Assembly (NCBI GenBank): GCA_020249435.1
Contig: JADCFQ010000025.1
Coordinates: 1 to 64,000 of the forward strand
Source of the DNA: Roseomonas sp.
Lineage (GTDB): Bacteria; Pseudomonadota; Alphaproteobacteria; Acetobacterales; Acetobacteraceae
Length of the DNA stretch: 64,000 nucleotides
Direction of reading: 5' to 3'
The position numbers were made by a program, and so were the translations under genes. Below, piece by piece: positions 43,359 to 51,804 of this stretch; positions within the stretch are counted from its first letter, which is position 1, and the number at the start of each line of letters is the position of its first letter. Below the pieces are notes generated by a model. It searched no databases. It was not told the origin of the DNA and saw only the letters and a list, made by a program, of their open reading frames with translations.

Positions 43359-44426
43359 TTAAGCCGCCTTCAGCGCGGCGCGGATTTCGGTAACCGCCTC
43401 ATCAATCATGGGCGCGGTCACATCCAGATGCGTACACGCCCGCACCCGCCCACCAAGGCCGCTCACGGCAATGCCGCGCATTTGCAGCTTTTCCTGCAAG
43501 CGGGCGACATCCATGCCGGTGCCGCTAATATCGAAGAACACCAGATTGGTTTCCGGGTCTTCCACCTTGACACCTTCAATCTGCGCCAAGCCGCGCGCAA
43601 GCGCCTTGGCATTGGCGTGGTCTTCGGCCAGCCGATCAATATTGTGATCCAGCGCATAAATGCAGGCGGCGGCGCAAATGCCGCCCTGCCGCATGGACCC
43701 ACCCAGGCGCTGCTTCCAACGCCAGGCGCGGCCAATGAACTCATTGCTGCCGCACAACACGGCACCCAGCGGCGCGCCGAGGCCCTTGGTGAAATCCAGC
43801 CACACACTGTCATAGGACGCGACCATATCCTTGGGCGCCACACCGGCAGCGACACAGGCATTCATCAGCCGCGCACCATCCATATGCGTGGCCCAGCCTT
43901 CGCCATGCGCGACGGCGGCGACGGCATTAAGCTGCGCCAGCGGCCATACCGCACCACCGCCGATATTGGCCGTTTGTTCCACTTCCAGCAGGCGCTGCGG
44001 CGGGGTGTAGCGGGTTTTAGGGCGAATGGCGGCGCGCAATTCATCCGCGGTGAACATGCCCTTCGGCCCGCGCATCGGCATGATCTGCACGCCAGTCAGC
44101 GCGGCATGGGTGCCGCCTTCGCTATGCAGGATGTGGCTGGTTTCATGCGCCACCACCTCATCACCCTTTTGGCAATGCGTCAGGATCGCGACCACATTGC
44201 ACATGGTGCCGGATGGCAAATACATCGCCGCTTCCTTGCCCATCAGCGCGGCCATGCGGTCACAAAGCTCATGCACCGTCGGGTCATCGCCATGCTGCTC
44301 ATCGCCCACTTCGGCGCGCATCATGGCGTCCTTCATGGCCGGTGTCGGGCGGGTTTGCGTATCGGAGTATAGGTTGATGCGCACAGGCGGCGCACCTGGC
44401 GGCGGACGGTTCGGAGCATGGACCAT
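43359..44426 (-). CDS. Low-specificity threonine aldolase family protein
   Basis: This PLP-dependent aldolase of 355 residues cleaves L-threonine or L-allo-threonine to glycine and acetaldehyde. It starts INLYSDTQTRPTPAMKDAMM, and the PLP Lys lies in WLDFTKGLGAPLGAVLCG. The ATG at 44426 follows GGAATA; the frame upstream runs into the palindromic repeat B and is not coding. The gene is framed by directly oriented repeat copies A and B. Confidence 0.9.
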   Translation of the reverse strand: MVHAPNRPPPGAPPVRINLYSDTQTRPTPAMKDAMMRAEVGDEQHGDDPTVHELCDRMAALMGKEAAMYLPSGTMCNVVAILTHCQKGDEVVAHETSHILHSEGGTHAALTGVQIMPMRGPKGMFTADELRAAIRPKTRYTPPQRLLEVEQTANIGGGAVWPLAQLNAVAAVAHGEGWATHMDGARLMNACVAAGVAPKDMVASYDSVWLDFTKGLGAPLGAVLCGSNEFIGRAWRWKQRLGGSMRQGGICAAACIYALDHNIDRLAEDHANAKALARGLAQIEGVKVEDPETNLVFFDISGTGMDVARLQEKLQMRGIAVSGLGGRVRACTHLDVTAPMIDEAVTEIRAALKAA

Positions 44427-44448
44427 GGCGGTATTCCTTTTATTCTGA

Positions 44449-44492
44449 GCATTTTCAAGCCAAGTGGACTCACTTGGCGACTCGGAAAATGC
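44449..44492 (+). repeat. REP-like palindromic repeat, copy B
   Basis: This 44-bp copy has perfect outer arms GCATTTTC and GAAAATGC and the inner hairpin CCAAGTG-GACT-CACTTGG. Only the loop differs from copies A and C. It is preceded by TGA and followed after 6 bp by ACAAAC (44499-44504). An imperfect TTAG...CTAA hairpin follows, as after copy A. Confidence 0.88.
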
Positions 44493-44675
44493 GAGCAAAC
44501 AAACCATTTAGGGCGTATCCGGGGAGCGGATGCGAACCGGAGACGCTCTAATTACGCAGGATGCAACGCGGCTGAGGTTTCTGCCAGGGGGGCAAGGCTC
44601 GCCCGGTCTTGCCATTCGATCATGGCTGGCCCCGGAAAGCCAAAGCGCGCCACCGGGTGCATCATGGTCAAAGCC

Positions 44676-44921
44676 CTAGCCCGGTGGGTCCTGGCGCCTT
44701 GCCTGACGGAACATTGAGACGAGCCGCTCCTCCACTTCGGGTGGCGGCGGCTCGGTTGCTGCATGACGGGCCAAACCCATCGCGATTTTGAGCTGCTGCA
44801 GATAACGCCGGCAGGCAGGACAGAAAAGCAGATGCGCCTTGATGCGCAGCCGCCTGGGCGCGGGCAAGGAAGCGTCCATATAGGCCGCTGCGTCGTCGGA
44901 TAGGCTTTGGCACGTCAACAT
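44676..44921 (-). CDS. Zinc-finger (zf-HC2) anti-sigma factor
   Basis: This 81-residue soluble protein carries the anti-sigma zinc site His-x3-Cys-x2-Cys in AHLLFCPACRRYL. An upstream Cys (MLTCQSLSDD) and a Pro-rich tail complete it. There is no membrane helix, so it is a cytoplasmic ZAS-type regulator. It lies 85 bp downstream of the ECF sigma gene in the same orientation and would sequester that sigma factor. Confidence 0.82.
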   Translation of the reverse strand: MLTCQSLSDDAAAYMDASLPAPRRLRIKAHLLFCPACRRYLQQLKIAMGLARHAATEPPPPEVEERLVSMFRQARRQDPPG

Positions 44922-45006
44922 CTGGGCAATTCCCTTGGGCCCCGGCTAGAGCACCCGTCCCCACGTTCCTGTCCCTGCAAGCCAGCAAAAGTTACAGCGT
45001 CTTGCA

Positions 45007-45612
45007 TCATTTTATACGCAGATCCTCATCTGCTGCCTCCCGCAGGCGATTGCGCGCCCGATGCAGGAGAACACGGAGATTCACCTCCGAGATGTCCAAT
45101 TGCCGACAGATCTCAGCGGGTTCGAGCCCCTCAACGTCGCGCAGCAGCACCGCCACGCGCTGCGCGGGGGGCAGGCCTTCCAGTGCTTCCGCAACCTTCC
45201 GCAGCAATTGGCGCGCCCCCAAAAGGCGTTCTGGTGTGACAACCTCCCAGGCGGGCATGCCATCGGCCCAATGGCCATCGGCGGCGAATTTCTCAGGCGC
45301 GATCGCGGGGCCATCAGCATCCGCCATGGCTTCAAAGCTGATCATGCGCTGTTCCTTCCGCGCCCGTGCCCGCGCCTTATTGACCACAATGCCAGCGATC
45401 CAGGCACTCAGCGCGGACCGGCCTTCATAAGCGTCTATGTTCTCCATCACGACGACCCAGGCATCCTGCACCACCTCCTCCGCGATAGCCCTTGACTGGG
45501 TGAAGCCTGTGGCAAGGAGGATCAGGCGGTGATGCTGCGCGCGCACCAGGCTGCGAAATGCCTCCGCGTCACCTGCGCTCAGCTTTCTGGCTAGCGAAAG
45601 ATCAGCGTGCAA
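45007..45612 (-). CDS. ECF-type RNA polymerase sigma factor
   Basis: This sigma-70 family extracytoplasmic-function factor has 201 residues. Region 2 includes LILLATGFTQSRAIAEEVVQDAWVVV, and region 4 includes LPPAQRVAVLLRDVEGLEPAEI followed by SEVNLRVLLHRARNRLRE. It is longer than minimal ECF factors because of a Glu/Asp-rich linker near residues 95-125. The anti-sigma gene follows it, and a DoxX-like gene and opgC diverge from it. Confidence 0.92.
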   Translation of the reverse strand: MHADLSLARKLSAGDAEAFRSLVRAQHHRLILLATGFTQSRAIAEEVVQDAWVVVMENIDAYEGRSALSAWIAGIVVNKARARARKEQRMISFEAMADADGPAIAPEKFAADGHWADGMPAWEVVTPERLLGARQLLRKVAEALEGLPPAQRVAVLLRDVEGLEPAEICRQLDISEVNLRVLLHRARNRLREAADEDLRIK

Positions 45613-45707
45613 ACGCTTTTTCCTTTTTCCGGCGCAAATCCTGGCGGCAGGCTAGCCTTCGGGAGGCGCTGAAGAAAGCGGCAAACGGTTAAAATAATTT
45701 CACGACA

Positions 45708-45738
45708 GGAACCAGGCCCTGGCGGCTTGATGGTGTAA
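45708..45738 (+). promoter_or_regulatory. Possible ECF-type promoter of the DoxX-like/opgC unit
   Basis: GGAACC (45708-45713) and GTGTAA (45733-45738) resemble ECF -35 and -10 elements, with a 19-bp spacer that is slightly long. They precede the DoxX-like start by 58 bp. The adjacent ECF sigma gene makes a regulatory link plausible. Confidence 0.3.
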
Positions 45739-45796
45739 CGCGGCGCCGGGTCGGCGCACTTAGAACCACGAGAGACTGTGACAAAGGGGCCTATCC

Positions 45797-46249
45797 ATGA
45801 CCATGCACTATATCCGCCTTGGTGTCGCTTGGCTGGCAGCGGCCTGGATTGCCTTTGAATTCACTTGGTATCAGCAGTATAAATTGACCGGCCCGACCCT
45901 GGTATTTGAGCGTTTATCCGAATGGTCAGGCATCCCTGAAATGCCATTCCGCCTGTTTGTTGCGGGCATGGAAATTGTTGCGACCATCTTGGTATTGATC
46001 CCGCGCACCCAGGCTTTTGGTGGCTTATTCACCATGGGCATCATGGCGGGTGCCATTTTCTTCCATCTGTTCACACCGCTTGGCGTTGATCCTTATGAAG
46101 ATGGCGCGCGCCTATTCAAGGAAGCGTGCTTCACCTTCGCCATGGGCGCCGTGATCGTTTTGGCCCGTTGGCCTGAAGTGTTGTCCCTTGGCGCAAAGCT
46201 GCCCGTGTTGCGGCGCATCTTGGCGCCAACGCAGCAACATTCGGCCTGA
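45797..46249 (+). CDS. DoxX-like membrane protein
   Basis: This 150-residue protein has four hydrophobic segments (about residues 6-22, 55-75, 80-100 and 115-130). MPFRLFVAGMEIVATILVLIP and FTMGIMAGAIFFHLFTPLG suggest the DoxX-like fold. Function is unclear; DoxX relatives are often linked to redox or envelope stress. It is co-directional with opgC (12-bp gap) and divergent from the ECF sigma gene. Confidence 0.65.
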   Translation: MTMHYIRLGVAWLAAAWIAFEFTWYQQYKLTGPTLVFERLSEWSGIPEMPFRLFVAGMEIVATILVLIPRTQAFGGLFTMGIMAGAIFFHLFTPLGVDPYEDGARLFKEACFTFAMGAVIVLARWPEVLSLGAKLPVLRRILAPTQQHSA

Positions 46250-46261
46250 GGATAGACGACA

Positions 46262-47377
46262 ATGTCCAAGCCATTGATGCCGCCGCCGCGTGACCTGCGG
46301 CTTGATATCCTTCGGGGCTGGATGCAGCTTTCGATCTTCATTTCCCATGTCGCCGGCAGCCTTTACTTCTATGGCATTCACGCGGCCTGGGGCCTTTCTG
46401 ACAGTTCAGAGCAATTCATTTTGCTCTCCGGTCTCGCGCTTGGCAGCTTGTTCACGCTGAAAGCATCGCGTGGCGGCTTTGGCATGGCTTGGCAGGATCT
46501 GCGCCTGCGCATTTGGAATCTATGGCGCATGCATATGCTGGTCTTTTTCATTTTCGCCACCTTGGTTTTGGCCGTCACCCTGACCGGCGCAGTACCCGAT
46601 GAGGCGACGCGCCTTGGCTGGGATTGGCTGATCGAAAAACCCTGGCTTGCCGTGCCGGCCGGCGCAATTGCGCTGTATCAGCCGCAATTCATTGGTATCC
46701 TGCCCTTGTTCATTTTTGGCATGCTGCTGCTGCCCGTGTTCATGTGGCTCACGGCACGCTGGGGCGGCTTAGCGCTGGTGCCAAGTTTTCTGCTTTGGCT
46801 CGCCGTTCAATGCGACCTGGTGGCGACGCCTGCTTTGGGCGGCCAGCCCGTGGCCTTTGACCCGCTGGCTTGGCAGTTTCTGTACATGATTGGCGCCTAT
46901 CTTGGGCGGCGATCATTGCTCACTGGCGGGCACGCGGTATCACGGCATCCTTTTTTGATTGCCGGCGCCCTTATGGTGGTGGTGGTTGGCCTTGTTGCGC
47001 GGCTGGTGGAGCATGGTCTTCTGCCCGGCAATATTGGCACTGCGGTGCATCTTTACGAAGGAAAGACGACGCTGAGCGCCTTGCCGCTGCTGCATGCGCT
47101 GAGCCTGGCCTATCTGGTAGCTGTCTTTGTTCCGCGCGATCACCGCTGGATGCATCATGCGATTGGCGGGATATTGGCGACACTGGGGCGCAATAGCCTG
47201 CATGTATTCTGCCTTGGCCTTTTCCTTTCATGGGGCATTACCACCATGATGATGATTCAGCCGGATAGGATGCGGCTGATGGATTTGGTCCTGGTGCCAA
47301 TGGGCGTGGTAGCGCTTGTGGTCTTTGCCCGTGCAAAGGAAACCCGGACGATGCGGGCAAAGGCCGCGCGGGCTTAG
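46262..47377 (+). CDS. opgC: OpgC-like membrane acyltransferase
   Basis: This 371-residue membrane protein has about ten helices. The N-terminal signature RDLRLDILRGWMQLSIFISH, with LDxxRG, is typical of OpgC, the succinyltransferase that modifies osmoregulated periplasmic glucans. No other opg gene is nearby, and the acceptor may differ. It forms a unit with the DoxX-like gene. Confidence 0.8.
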   Translation: MSKPLMPPPRDLRLDILRGWMQLSIFISHVAGSLYFYGIHAAWGLSDSSEQFILLSGLALGSLFTLKASRGGFGMAWQDLRLRIWNLWRMHMLVFFIFATLVLAVTLTGAVPDEATRLGWDWLIEKPWLAVPAGAIALYQPQFIGILPLFIFGMLLLPVFMWLTARWGGLALVPSFLLWLAVQCDLVATPALGGQPVAFDPLAWQFLYMIGAYLGRRSLLTGGHAVSRHPFLIAGALMVVVVGLVARLVEHGLLPGNIGTAVHLYEGKTTLSALPLLHALSLAYLVAVFVPRDHRWMHHAIGGILATLGRNSLHVFCLGLFLSWGITTMMMIQPDRMRLMDLVLVPMGVVALVVFARAKETRTMRAKAARA

Positions 47378-47514
47378 AAAAGTTTTCGCCACCCCAGAGG
47401 TAAAGCTGTCGTGCAGCGAGCTTGAAGGCCTCTTGCCTGAAAGCGCTGCCTGGCTTCCATGGCCGCGATAAAGGTGCAAGCTTTGTCGCGTTCATGGATC
47501 AGGGGGATGGGCGC

Positions 47515-48060
47515 ATGCCCGATATCCGCAAACTTGTTTACCTGCGCGAGGAAAGCTTCGCCGAGGCCGGGCGCGCAGCCCCGCGCCCCATTATCCGCGC
47601 CGTGGCGCTGATCCTGATCGGCAATCCCTATGCCGGGCGCTATCAGGCGGATTTGTCGCCCCTGGTGGAGATTGGCCCCAAGCTTTCCGCCCAAGTCGCG
47701 CCGGAATTGGTGAAGCTGTTGGGCGGGCCGGCAGTTTCCTACGGTAAGGGCGCGATTGTGGGCGCGGCGGGGGAATTGGAACATGCCGCGGCGATTTTGC
47801 ACCCGGCCCTTGGCCGGCCATTGCGGGAAGCGATTGGCGGCGGTGCGGCGATTATTCCATCCTCGGCCAAGATGGGCGGGCCTGGCAGCGCGCTCGATCT
47901 GCCGCTTGGGCATAAGGATGATGTCTGGTCGCGCGGGCATTTTGACGCGATCACCGTGAGCCTAGGCGATGGCCCGCGGCCGGATGAGATTCTGGTGGTG
48001 ATTGGGCTCGCGGATGGCGGGCGGCTGTTGCACCGGATTGGGGAAGGGGCGCCGCGATAG
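47515..48060 (+). CDS. Amino acid synthesis family protein (UPF-type, PF06684-like)
   Basis: This 181-residue cytoplasmic protein starts DIRKLVYLREESFAEAGR and has ILIGNPYAGRYQADLSPLVE and a dense Gly-rich GKGAIVGAAGELEHAAAILH region. It resembles the so-called amino acid synthesis family, which is common beside amidohydrolases and Bug receptors. Biochemical function is not established. The ATG at 47515 is preceded by AGGGGGATGG. Confidence 0.7.
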   Translation: MPDIRKLVYLREESFAEAGRAAPRPIIRAVALILIGNPYAGRYQADLSPLVEIGPKLSAQVAPELVKLLGGPAVSYGKGAIVGAAGELEHAAAILHPALGRPLREAIGGGAAIIPSSAKMGGPGSALDLPLGHKDDVWSRGHFDAITVSLGDGPRPDEILVVIGLADGGRLLHRIGEGAPR

Positions 48061-48081
48061 GGTGACCCCGTTCAATTCCCC

Positions 48082-48540
48082 TCACCCAAGGCGCCTGCGG
48101 AAACCATGCCGCGCCTTGTCGAAGGCAGCGTCAAACAAGGGCGATAGTGCCGCCAATGTGCTGTGCGATGGGTTGAGCACTGCCACCCAGCCCATCCAGG
48201 CGTAAATTGGGTGCGGCGAAAGCTGGTCCAGGGCGGTGAAATCCCAAGGCCCCAGAACCACGCCCCCTTTACCCGGGCGAAACGGCATTGGCCCAAAGCG
48301 CGAAATATAGTCTCCCCGCGGCAGGCCAAGGCTCAGACGAAAAACACCAGGCCGATGCAGCGCGGATGCCTTGTCATTCGCGCCATCATGGTCCTTGAGC
48401 GTGGCAAAATAGATACCCCTGGGAAGGCGCTTGCCGGGGTTGTAGAATAGCGCTGTTTCGCCCCAGCTGGTGGCAAGAGAAACATCGGCATAGCGGGCAG
48501 ACAGCATGGCGGCGACCTCGTTCATTGTTGGTGCGGCCAT
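48082..48540 (-). CDS. DUF6194-family protein
   Basis: This cytoplasmic protein has 152 residues if it starts at the MAAPT ATG (48540, preceded by GGAAGAA). An ATG at 48576 would overlap the upstream gene by 11 bp. The SWGETALFYNPGKRLPRG, YFATLKDHDGANDKAS and LSPHPIYAWMGWVAVLNP blocks are characteristic of DUF6194. Function is unknown. It is coupled to the small alpha/beta-barrel gene and probably controlled by the WYL regulator. Confidence 0.78.
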   Translation of the reverse strand: MAAPTMNEVAAMLSARYADVSLATSWGETALFYNPGKRLPRGIYFATLKDHDGANDKASALHRPGVFRLSLGLPRGDYISRFGPMPFRPGKGGVVLGPWDFTALDQLSPHPIYAWMGWVAVLNPSHSTLAALSPLFDAAFDKARHGFRRRLG

Positions 48541-48565
48541 GACTTTTTCTTCCAGGACAGAAAAC

Positions 48566-48901
48566 TCAGGCTTCATGCCCGGCACGCCGCAGTACGGCGC
48601 AATGTTCCATCTTTGGTTCGGCATTTTCTATGTCCATGAGAATATGGGCAAGAAACCGCCCTGCCGCGTCTGAAGCCTGGGAATGCTCCAAGGCAGCGTC
48701 AGCATGGGCCTGGCTTTCCCAAAGCACGACATCAACATAAGACCCATCATCCCGCCGCGCCGTGAGCCTCAGCAGGAAGCCTTCCTGCTTTTGCAGGAAT
48801 TCCGACTGGCAAATGCCTGATGCGGCCAGCATCTCCACCTCGGAGCTTCCAGGCGCCAGCTTGAATGAGACCAATTCCAGGACTTGCTGCTTCACGATCA
48901 T
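48566..48901 (-). CDS. Small dimeric alpha/beta-barrel protein (ABM-like)
   Basis: This 111-residue protein (start MIVKQQVLELVS) resembles antibiotic biosynthesis monooxygenase or stress-responsive alpha/beta-barrel proteins: VSFKLAPGSSEVEMLAAS, then FLQKQEGFLLRLTARRDDG and VDVVLWESQAHADAAL. The active site, if any, is not evident. It starts divergently from the WYL regulator across 87 bp and overlaps or abuts the DUF6194 gene. Confidence 0.68.
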   Translation of the reverse strand: MIVKQQVLELVSFKLAPGSSEVEMLAASGICQSEFLQKQEGFLLRLTARRDDGSYVDVVLWESQAHADAALEHSQASDAAGRFLAHILMDIENAEPKMEHCAVLRRAGHEA

Positions 48902-48945
48902 CCTCCATTCCCGGCGTCTTGCGCGCGGTGCCTGTCTTGTACGGA

Positions 48946-48972
48946 AAAATATGTCGCTTTCTGGCATATTTT
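48946..48972. promoter_or_regulatory. Inverted repeat in the divergent WYL promoter region
   Basis: AAAATATG (48946-48953) and CATATTTT (48965-48972) form a perfect 8-bp inverted repeat with an 11-bp spacer. It lies between the divergent starts at 48901 and 48989, in an otherwise GC-rich area, and is a candidate operator of the WYL regulator. Confidence 0.55.
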
Positions 48973-48988
48973 GCGCCATAGGGACCGG

Positions 48989-49717
48989 ATGACGATGTCC
49001 ACCCGCCTCGCGCGCCTTGATCGGCTTGAGGCTTGGTTGAAGAACGAAGATGCGGTCGCTTTGCGGGATGCCGCGATCGAATTCGGCGTATCCCTGCGGA
49101 CGCTGCACCGGGATTTGGAAATCCTGCGCGAACGGGGCGTTCCCGTGGAAAGCGAAAGGGGCCGAGGCGGCGGTGTGCGCATTGCACCTGGTTGGGGAAT
49201 CGGGCGGATCAACCTGTCACGCCGGGAGGCACTTGATCTGCTGATCGGCCTCGCCATCGGCGAAAGCCTGTATGCATCACTTCAAATGAGCCATGCCGAT
49301 GCAATAAGGCGCAAGGTCATGGGCAGTTTCGCGCCTGGTGAGCAGCGCCGGATTGCGGCGATGCGCAAACGCATCAGGATTGGTGGGGCAGCGTCTGGCG
49401 CAGTGATGGCATCCCTTGAAGAGACCCGAAAGCAATGCGGACACGCCCTGAAGGAAGCTTTCGCCCTCAATCGCGTTATCAGCATGCGCTACCGGGACCG
49501 ACACAGGAACCATACGGAACGGTTGATTGAGCCTCATTTCCTGCTGCTCAATCCGCCGGTCTGGTATGTGCTCTGCTGGGATCAATTGCGCCGCGATATT
49601 CGCGCCTTTCGGTGCGACAGGATCACGGTTGCCTTTGTCACCGATACCATCTTCAAGCCACGCCCCTGGGATGATTTCGCCAGGATGCTGGAGGGGCACC
49701 CCACACGTGAGGCTTAG
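48989..49717 (+). CDS. HTH/WYL-domain transcriptional regulator
   Basis: This 242-residue regulator has an N-terminal DeoR/HTH_11-like helix-turn-helix (LRDAAIEFGVSLRTLHRDLEILR) and a GRGGGVRIAPG wing. A C-terminal WYL domain (FALNRVISMRYRDRHRNH through FRCDRITVAFVT) may sense a small ligand. It probably represses the divergent ABM-like and DUF6194 genes and itself. The ATG at 48989 follows AGGGACCGG. Confidence 0.88.
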   Translation: MTMSTRLARLDRLEAWLKNEDAVALRDAAIEFGVSLRTLHRDLEILRERGVPVESERGRGGGVRIAPGWGIGRINLSRREALDLLIGLAIGESLYASLQMSHADAIRRKVMGSFAPGEQRRIAAMRKRIRIGGAASGAVMASLEETRKQCGHALKEAFALNRVISMRYRDRHRNHTERLIEPHFLLLNPPVWYVLCWDQLRRDIRAFRCDRITVAFVTDTIFKPRPWDDFARMLEGHPTREA

Positions 49718-49720
49718 GGA

Positions 49721-49756
49721 GCTTTCAGGCCAAGAAGGTAACTTGGCTTGAAAATA
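49721..49756 (-). repeat. Degenerate REP-like repeat, copy D
   Basis: Read on the minus strand, this copy has TATTTTCAAGCCAAG and CTTGGCCTGAAAGC around a TTACCTT loop. It retains the CCAAG/CTTGG core and the left arm but has drifted. It begins 3 bp after the WYL-regulator stop and is arranged in tandem with copy C. Confidence 0.65.
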
Positions 49757-49775
49757 CGCGAAAGTTTGTAAGATC

Positions 49776-49819
49776 GCATTTTCCGAGTCGCCAAGTGTTT
49801 CCACTTGGCTTGAAAATGC
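49776..49819 (-). repeat. REP-like palindromic repeat, copy C
   Basis: Read on the minus strand, this is the same 44-bp sequence as copy A apart from one base in the left arm, with the same GAAA loop. It begins directly after the TAA stop of typA, exactly as copy A follows its gene. ACAAAC follows after 6 bp (49769-49764). Confidence 0.88.
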
Positions 49820-51649
49820 TTACGCCGCCTCACTCTCCGCCCGACGCGCATGGCGCTTGCGCTCATGCGGATCAAGGTGGCGCTTACGGAGCCGAATGGC
49901 ACCCGGCGTCACCTCAACCAATTCATCGTCTTCAATATAGGCAATCGCCTGTTCCAGGCTCATCTTGCGCGGCGGGATCAGCAGCAAAGCCTCATCCTTG
50001 CCGGCGGCGCGGATATTCGTCAGCTTCTTTTCCTTGATCGGGTTCACTTCCAGATCATTGTCGCGCGAATGTTCGCCCAGGATCATCCCGACATAAACCT
50101 TCACGCCGGGATCAACGAACAGCGTGCCGCGTTCCTGCAAATAGAACAGCGCGTATTGAATGGCTTCCCCATCCGAATTTGAAATCAGCGAACCATTGCG
50201 CCGGCCTTCAATCGGCCCCGCCCAGGGGCGATAGCCGAGGAACAGCCGGTTCATCATGCCCGTGCCGCGCGTATCGGTCAGGAATTCGCCGTGATAGCCA
50301 ATCAGGCCACGAGACGGGATATGAAAGGTCAGCCGCACCTTGCCGCCGCCCGAAGGCCGCATATCCTGCATCTGGCCCTTGCGGAGCGACATCTTCTCCA
50401 CCACCACGCCGGAATAGCTTTCATCCACATCAATCAAGGCTTCTTCGAAGGGTTCCTCACGCTCACCGGTTTCGGGATTGTCGCGCGTCAGCACGCGCGG
50501 GCGCCCGATGGTGAGTTCAAACCCCTCACGCCGCATGGTCTCGATCAGAACGCCCAACTGCAATTCACCGCGGCCGGCGACTTCGAAAGCGTCAACTTCC
50601 TCGCTCACCTTCACCTTGATGGCGACATTGCCTTCGGTTTCCTTGAACAGCCTTTCGCGAATCTGCCGCGACGTGACCTTCTTGCCCTCACGCCCACCAA
50701 GCGGCCCGTCATTGATGCGGAAGGTCATGGCGAGTGTCGGCGGGTCCACCGGCAGCGCAGGCAGCGGTTCGGTCACTTCCGGCGCTGCGATGGTGTCGGG
50801 AATGGTCGCATCCGAAAGCCCGGCAATGGCGATGATATCGCCCGCCTGCACCTCATCCACCGGCACGCGATCAAGGCCCGAGAAGGTCATGAGCTTCGTG
50901 AGCCGCCCGGTTTCCACCACCGTGCCATCCTGGCGCAGCACGCGCACGGGCATATTCAGCCGCGCAACGCCCTGCTCCACACGTCCGGTCAGGATGCGGC
51001 CCAGGAAATTGTCGCTTTCCAGAATTGTCGCATTCATCGCAAAGGGCTTTTCAAGGTCCACCTTCGGTGCCGGCACATGGGACAGGATCAGGTCAAACAG
51101 CGGCGACAAATCCTTGCGCGCGCCTTCCAGTTCCAGATCCGCCCAGCCCTGCCGGCCGGAAGCAAACAGCGTGTGGAAATCAAGCTGCTCATCGCTCGCA
51201 CCCAGCGCGGCGAAAAGGTCAAAGACTTCGTTATGCACTTCATCCGGGCGGGCATCCTGGCGGTCCACCTTATTGATGACCACAATCGGCTTCAGCCCGC
51301 GCGCGAGCGCCTTCGTCAGCACAAACTTGGTCTGCGGCAGCGGGCCTTCGGCGGCATCGCACAGCACAATCGCGCCATCCACCATGGACAGGATGCGTTC
51401 CACCTCACCGCCGAAATCGGCGTGGCCCGGCGTGTCCACGATGTTGATCTTCACACCCTTCCATTCCACGGCGGTGGATTTGGCGAGGATGGTGATGCCC
51501 CGTTCGCGTTCCAGATCGTTTCGGTCAAGCGCGCGTTCGGCAACCTGCTGATTGGCGCGGAAGGCACCGGCCTGGCTCAGCAGCTTGTCCACCAGCGTGG
51601 TCTTGCCGTGGTCAACATGGGCGATAATGGCGACGTTACGAATTTGCAT
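49820..51649 (-). CDS. typA: Translational GTPase TypA/BipA
   Basis: This is a ribosome-associated elongation-factor-like GTPase of 609 residues. The G1 motif is [16 protein letters not shown]3 is [14 protein letters not shown] and G4 is [17 protein letters not shown]-like domains III-V and the BipA-specific C-terminal region ([22 protein letters not shown]) follow. The start is set at [12 protein letters not shown] (51649). BipA aids ribosome assembly at low temperature and stress adaptation. The stop codon abuts repeat copy C. Confidence 0.96.
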   Translation of the reverse strand: MQIRNVAIIAHVDHGKTTLVDKLLSQAGAFRANQQVAERALDRNDLERERGITILAKSTAVEWKGVKINIVDTPGHADFGGEVERILSMVDGAIVLCDAAEGPLPQTKFVLTKALARGLKPIVVINKVDRQDARPDEVHNEVFDLFAALGASDEQLDFHTLFASGRQGWADLELEGARKDLSPLFDLILSHVPAPKVDLEKPFAMNATILESDNFLGRILTGRVEQGVARLNMPVRVLRQDGTVVETGRLTKLMTFSGLDRVPVDEVQAGDIIAIAGLSDATIPDTIAAPEVTEPLPALPVDPPTLAMTFRINDGPLGGREGKKVTSRQIRERLFKETEGNVAIKVKVSEEVDAFEVAGRGELQLGVLIETMRREGFELTIGRPRVLTRDNPETGEREEPFEEALIDVDESYSGVVVEKMSLRKGQMQDMRPSGGGKVRLTFHIPSRGLIGYHGEFLTDTRGTGMMNRLFLGYRPWAGPIEGRRNGSLISNSDGEAIQYALFYLQERGTLFVDPGVKVYVGMILGEHSRDNDLEVNPIKEKKLTNIRAAGKDEALLLIPPRKMSLEQAIAYIEDDELVEVTPGAIRLRKRHLDPHERKRHARRAESEAA

Positions 51650-51804
51650 TGAGCACCTGGGGGAAGAGCCTGGCAAAAACGCCACCAACCCGGCTCCCAG
51701 GGCTTGGGGGCGGGCGGTGGTTTCCATCCAGGCGTTTCGTTATGGCGGGGAGATAGGCGCTCCCACCGGAAAAAGCCAGAGAAAAGCGTATGACAGCTAA
51801 AAGA

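Noticed and set aside
50291-51652. A 453-codon frame opposite typA
   Set aside because: TypA carries all its GTPase motifs on the minus strand; the opposite frame has no recognisable features.
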